DNA of 6,573 bases from Acidimicrobiaceae bacterium (GTDB lineage: Bacteria; Actinomycetota; Acidimicrobiia; Acidimicrobiales; Palsa-688): assembly GCA_030838025.1 (NCBI GenBank), contig JAUTXM010000172.1, positions 1 to 6,573 of the forward strand, in the 5' to 3' direction. The translations under genes and the position numbers were made by a program. A model generated the notes under the pieces. It did not search any database. It was not told the origin of the DNA and was given only the letters and a program-made list of their open reading frames with translations. Below are positions 4,901 to 6,573 of the stretch, piece after piece (positions within the stretch are counted from its first letter, which is position 1; every line of letters starts with the position of its first letter).

Positions 4901-6573
4901 TGGCCCCTCCGGGTCACCCAGCGAGTGGAGCCGTACGAGCCCCCGTTCGGTCGGAATCAGCGATCCGCCGACCAGGCATCCCGTCGGCGCCAGGACCGAC
5001 GCCTGCGAATTGCGCACCCCGTAGTGCTCGCCGACCTCGACCGCCGCGTCCCACGCCTCTTGGGCGGCGCCCAGCAGGTCGGTCGGCACCAGCTCCTCGT
5101 CGATGGCGGCCACCTCGTCGCGGTGCATACGCAAGACGTTGAGCATGGCGTCGCGGTTGTCGGTGAATCCCGCGAACGGACCCATCCGGGCGGCCGTCCG
5201 TGCCGAGGTCGCATACGAGTGACCGGTCAGGAGTGCGGTGATGGTCGCCGCCCACGCCCGCCCCTCGTCAGAATCGTAGGGAACACCTTGGGCCATGAGC
5301 AGCGCCCCAAGATTGGCGTAGCCGATGCCCAGTTGCCGGAACCGCCGGGAGGTGTCGCCGATCGCGTCGGTCGGATAATCGGCGTTGCCGACCAGGATCT
5401 CCTGGGCGGTGAACATCACCTCGGTCGCAGCCCGGAAACCCTCGACGTCGAACGTGCTCTCCTCCTCGATGAATGTGAGCAGGTTCAGCGACGCCAGATT
5501 GCATGCTGAATCATCCAGATGCATATATTCGCTGCAATTGCGGACGACCAGACCGTTGACCACATACGAGTGGTTACGGGGCTCGCACAGGTTGTAGGTC
5601 GTCTCGACTCCGTCGTCGACCCGATCGACGAGGTGGGCATTTGTGTCGGTCTGGTAAAAGCCCCGCACCCGTTCGGAAACCAATCGACGGAGGGCATCGG
5701 CCTTCCGCGGAATCGAGAAATCGATGTGCCGGGCGAATTCGGCAATCGCCGATGCGCTGATCCGAAGATCAAAACTCCCGCTGTTTTGGTAGGTGACCGA
5801 GACGGCATCACGCTTGCCGTCATATCTGACGCCGGACTCTCTCGCACCGCGTCCTCGGTAGATCGTGCTGGTGATCCCGAAGGTGCTGAGGAGCCTTTGG
5901 ACGTCTACCAGTAGGGTGCGGGAGCCAGAGCCCAGCCCGACATAACTCCCCTTTTGGTCGTCTCGGCGAACGCAACCGTCGGCGTCGAAGAGACCTTGCA
6001 GGAATGACGCGGCCATCTCCGGTGGCGCCTGCAGCACCGTCCACGGCACCGACTTCGATGGGCCTTTGCCGGCGCCAAGCCCAAGGGCCCGGAAGAAGCC
6101 GACGACCTGCCGCCCGCTCAACCGCTGTTGGACCGTGCCATTGGTTTGGACGCTCGGCTTCGGCGTCACGCCGCCGTTGATCCACGTGACGAGCTCACTG
6201 TGGCGGGGAAGCACGAACTCGCGGTCCTCAGCCGATCCGTACACCGCGGCCAGGGTTTGATCGCTGGTGGCCGAGCCGTCGCCGACCAGCCAGCCCAGGT
6301 AGTGGCCCAGCTCCGGGCTCCACTTTTCCGGCAGCTGTATCGGGCGCCGGTGGTCACCTACCTGCCGGTAGGCGCTCGGATCGGTCGCAACCGGCAACAT
6401 CAGGTCGGCACCCACGGCGGGCGCTGCCACATCCAGGATCTGTACTGCGTCGTCGGCGGTGAGGTCGTGAGCCTCCACGTAGCCCCGGTTGACCGTGAAG
6501 AGACCGTGGTTCGGTGTGCACCGCAGCTCCATCCCGTTGTCGAAACGCAACTTGACGATCTCGTTGGTCCCCG
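1112..6573 (-). CDS. nrdJ: Adenosylcobalamin-dependent ribonucleotide reductase with three inteins (5' end off window)
   Basis: Class II NrdJ reduces ribonucleotides to deoxyribonucleotides in the cytosol, using adenosylcobalamin to generate a thiyl radical. One frame runs from the right edge to TAA at 1112-1114. The TTG at 6548-6550 is internal, because the frame stays open to the edge (residues GTNEIVK precede it). With the three inteins removed, 580 extein residues remain. They include CSEYMHLDDSACNLAS with the radical Cys and one redox Cys, LAPTG joined to TIGLLMDCDTTGIEPDLGLV, then KKLVGGG, FISGAISK joined to TVNLPEEAT, and GLKAVAIYRDNCKVGQPL. Further on come SKQGSTLAGIMDAFA, TNMRFEPAGMTDD and a Cys-rich tail ending CGSTSGCS. 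This is the long NrdJ type with a C-terminal metal-ribbon-like tail. The N-terminal part of the catalytic barrel, any ATP cone, and the promoter (where a cobalamin riboswitch might sit) lie off the window. All three inteins must splice for activity. No frameshift or stop is present. Confidence 0.97.
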   Translation of the reverse strand, partial: GTNEIVKLRFDNGMELRCTPNHGLFTVNRGYVEAHDLTADDAVQILDVAAPAVGADLMLPVATDPSAYRQVGDHRRPIQLPEKWSPELGHYLGWLVGDGSATSDQTLAAVYGSAEDREFVLPRHSELVTWINGGVTPKPSVQTNGTVQQRLSGRQVVGFFRALGLGAGKGPSKSVPWTVLQAPPEMAASFLQGLFDADGCVRRDDQKGSYVGLGSGSRTLLVDVQRLLSTFGITSTIYRGRGARESGVRYDGKRDAVSVTYQNSGSFDLRISASAIAEFARHIDFSIPRKADALRRLVSERVRGFYQTDTNAHLVDRVDDGVETTYNLCEPRNHSYVVNGLVVRNCSEYMHLDDSACNLASLNLLTFIEEESTFDVEGFRAATEVMFTAQEILVGNADYPTDAIGDTSRRFRQLGIGYANLGALLMAQGVPYDSDEGRAWAATITALLTGHSYATSARTAARMGPFAGFTDNRDAMLNVLRMHRDEVAAIDEELVPTDLLGAAQEAWDAAVEVGEHYGVRNSQASVLAPTGCLVGGSLIPTERGLVRLHSLGDPEGPTWQDLGIAVATDTEARPASKFYVNGAEAVVTVSTRRGYRLQGTPTHRVKVVDRVSGEWQWRRFAEITAGDLVPLALDQLIGEPQPVALSPLAEAYWTGEHHGAVTRTMTPELAELVGYFMGDGSLHSRGLRFCVTAGDFDVVERLLQLGKETFGLPGHVTPKRGYTEVRFDSVRLTLWWEACGFAKWLPTEGHTGKGYTAHVPDAVLHANDPTVYAGFLRGLFEADGDTSAGYPTLKNTSINMVRDVQAIMLALGYPTTFWVNDRSTGTSWGRAPIAALRLLNVSYAAQWLAAIGFMSARKNAGVRSAASQQGARRDYIPITRAMVDRLAPGNDRLRRVLLMELKRHRISRRVATELFERCGDGDLGHLLRFFYDEVDHAELGDDEFTYDLSVPDNVTYLANGFVSHNTIGLLMDCDTTGIEPDLGLVKTKKLVGGGTMSIVNQTVPRALRRLGYDRSQVDAIIAYIDEHKSIVGAPALKAEHLPVFACSMGDNTIHYRGHVRMMGAVQPFISGAISKCVTGDTLLSTAEGLVRIGSLYRGEGPDSFRADVREVASLSGPQKTDAFYYGGVRPVTSVVLRSGHRVTGTANHRLLVSGRDGLEWRRLDEIAVGEYVATQYGDDLWSVLPARLEHDRSVAAEVDDATAPAARASAATAATATAATATAAAPAAASVPAEMSSDLAFVLGAYAASGRIPGGGWAVQINSDVTHVLDRVAESVERVFGVTGSIRQPGGGLPGARIEFRSQAVVELFDALGCGQCAVHKRIPDAVLRSPREMVRAYLQGLSLAAEVTMCGTAKWAITSESPGLLDDLQAVLTNLGVVHERGTRYRKNDGRPYDEVFAVGEQAHDLLAMVPFLDPHKAAFAQALQGLGRHPNRNGADVVPGISPYELYRIVPRHMRSDFSYLSDPRAMCVSRRSLEQVAAVAGTRLPQWLRHVLEDNLHFSPVESVGSAGEREVFDLSVPTTQAFVGNGIVNHNTVNLPEEATLEEVEQLHIEAWQLGLKAVAIYRDNCKVGQPLATTKKTLADPETSEAEAHDAELALKVAALEKALQRQTVVVKQPVRERLPRRRRSMTFKFRVADCEGYVTVGEYDDGRPGEVFMQVSKQGSTLAGIMDAFAVAVSLGLQHGVPLATYVKKYTNMRFEPAGMTDDRELRIASSLVDYIFRRLAVDYLTFDERAELGILTTDERLQPTLPGVEEVTTPSSSVVEEMTEDRAAAGPSAPSLNPRPLDAPYCYQCGVQMQRAGSCFACPSCGSTSGCS
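1115..1195 (-). other. Cys-rich C-terminal tail of NrdJ
   Basis: The last 27 residues contain six Cys in the order C-x2-C, C-x2-C-x2-C and a final C one residue before the end (CYQC, CFACPSC, GCS). This tail in class II reductases is thought to carry a metal-ribbon-like fold and the cysteines that re-reduce the active-site pair, passing electrons from thioredoxin-type donors. All six are intact here. Confidence 0.75.
2417..2869 (-). pseudogene. Inactivated LAGLIDADG homing-endonuclease domain inside intein 3
   Basis: This domain covers about residues 160-310 of intein 3. Where active relatives have a G-D-G at the end of motif one, this has FVLGAYAASGRI (Asp to Ser). Motif two, expected as GLFDADG, reads GLSLAAEV (the metal-binding Asp to Ala and the following Gly to Glu). 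The surrounding fold signals remain: KRIPDAVLRSPREMVRAYLQGL and SPGLLDDLQAVLTNLG. The frame stays open because it lies inside an essential host protein. DNA cleavage is not expected. The domain edges are approximate. Confidence 0.8.
2873..2971 (-). repeat. Ala-rich low-complexity insert in intein 3
   Basis: These 33 codons encode only Ala (20 of 33), Thr, Pro, Ser, Val and one Arg, for example AATAATATAATATAAAP. The DNA has in-frame direct repeats: a 14-base exact copy at 2888-2901 and 2954-2967, 66 bases apart, and a 9-base copy at 2909-2917 and 2933-2941, 24 bases apart. This suggests growth by replication slippage of GCN-type codons. It lies between the splicing domain and the dead nuclease domain, where a flexible linker would be tolerated. 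Confidence 0.85.
3347..3676 (-). other. NrdJ extein segment between inteins 2 and 3 (110 residues)
   Basis: This segment starts TIGLLMDCDTTGIEPDLGLV, where TIG completes the phosphate-binding loop after LAPTG. It carries KKLVGGGTMSIVNQTVPRAL and ends MMGAVQPFISGAISK. The GAISK half-motif is joined to TVNLPEEAT after intein 3 is removed, giving the highly conserved SKTVNLP strand of class II reductases. The short length means the two inteins lie only 330 bases apart. Confidence 0.9.
3677..4978 (-). mobile_element. NrdJ intein 2, full length, with LAGLIDADG endonuclease
   Basis: This 434-residue intein begins at Cys1 (CLVGGSLIPTERGLVRL) and ends ANGFVSHN, followed by extein Thr (3674-3676). 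Block B is QGTPTHRVKV with T69 and H72. Block F/G, YDLSVPDNVTYLANGFVSHN, has the expected Asp, the penultimate His and the terminal Asn. The endonuclease motifs are LVGYFMGDG (4532-4558) and FLRGLFEADG (4220-4249). Each keeps the acidic residue that binds metal in LAGLIDADG enzymes, so nuclease activity is likely. Between the endonuclease and block F there is a roughly 110-residue helical, basic region including HRISRRVATELFERCG. The insertion splits the APTG/TIG substrate-phosphate loop of NrdJ. G+C over 4081-4440 is about 63% by hand count, below the host extein. All canonical splicing residues are present, so splicing is expected. Confidence 0.97.
4979..5536 (-). other. NrdJ extein segment between inteins 1 and 2 (186 residues)
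   Basis: This segment opens with C-S-E-Y-M. By the family's N-x-C-x-E active-site pattern, the Cys at 5534-5536 is the thiyl-radical residue and the Glu at 5528-5530 is the catalytic acid. The matching Asn and Pro lie before intein 1, off the window. The Cys at 5501-5503 in SACNLAS is the equivalent of one member of the substrate-reducing cysteine pair. The segment continues through FRQLGIGYANLGALLM and ends RNSQASVLAPTG, the first half of the substrate-phosphate loop, which is completed after intein 2. Confidence 0.9.
5537..6573 (-). mobile_element. NrdJ intein 1 (N-terminus off window), with LAGLIDADG endonuclease
   Basis: This in-frame intein has 345 complete codons visible; the first residue and block A lie beyond the right edge. 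The splicing-domain block B reads RCTPNHGLF with the T-x-x-H signature. The homing endonuclease domain follows, with motif one YLGWLVGDG (6275-6301) and motif two FLQGLFDADG (5975-6004). Both catalytic Asp residues are kept, so the endonuclease looks intact. Block F/G reads TYNLCEPRNHSYVVNGLVVRN, and the intein's last Asn (5537-5539) is followed by extein Cys (5534-5536). The penultimate residue is Arg instead of the usual His, and the block F Asp is replaced by Asn. The insertion point lies directly before the presumed thiyl-radical Cys of NrdJ. G+C over 5641-6000 is about 60% by hand count, against about 69% for the neighbouring extein, which fits a more recent arrival. Confidence 0.95.

Noticed and set aside
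1967..4978. Inteins 2 and 3 as stand-alone endonuclease genes or group I introns
   Set aside because: Both are continuous in frame with NrdJ on each side and carry Cys1, T-x-x-H and His-Asn/Thr splicing blocks at the exact junctions. No internal start with a ribosome binding site was seen.
6548..6550. TTG as the start of a separate - strand gene
   Set aside because: The frame continues open to the window edge, and the preceding residues (GTNEIVK) belong to the intein 1 splicing domain just before block B, so this is an internal Leu codon.

Overview
This is a high-GC actinobacterial window, roughly 60-72% G+C by hand count depending on the region. Two things point to Actinomycetota: a member of the mycothiol-dependent (MDMPI/DinB-like) enzyme family, and a long class II ribonucleotide reductase of the type common in that phylum. 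An Acidimicrobiia-like or other non-model actinomycete is plausible, but the species cannot be told from this sequence.

Layout. On the + strand, the 3' end of mtnA (methylthioribose-1-phosphate isomerase, methionine salvage) occupies 1-300. It runs through a TGATG stop/start overlap into a mycothiol-dependent maleylpyruvate-isomerase-family gene that ends at 1031. After an 80-base convergent gap, the rest of the window (1112-6573, - strand) is one open reading frame. It encodes the C-terminal portion of the adenosylcobalamin-dependent ribonucleotide reductase NrdJ, and its start codon lies beyond the right edge.

Main feature. The nrdJ frame is split by three in-frame inteins, which make up about 1,239 of the roughly 1,819 codons present. 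Intein 1 (5537-6573, N-terminus off the window) ends directly before the Cys of the NP-C-S-E motif, the expected thiyl-radical cysteine. Intein 2 (3677-4978) splits the APTG/TIG substrate-phosphate loop. Intein 3 (1967-3346) splits the conserved GAISK/TVNLP motif. Removing all three rejoins a normal NrdJ sequence (580 residues in this window) that ends in a Cys-rich tail.

The inteins appear to be at different stages. Inteins 1 and 2 keep both acidic LAGLIDADG residues and are lower in G+C. Intein 3 has lost both, carries an Ala-rich low-complexity insert, and matches the host gene in G+C. Intein 1 also lacks the usual penultimate His (it ends in Arg-Asn). No RNA gene, CRISPR array, insertion sequence or convincing terminator was found.
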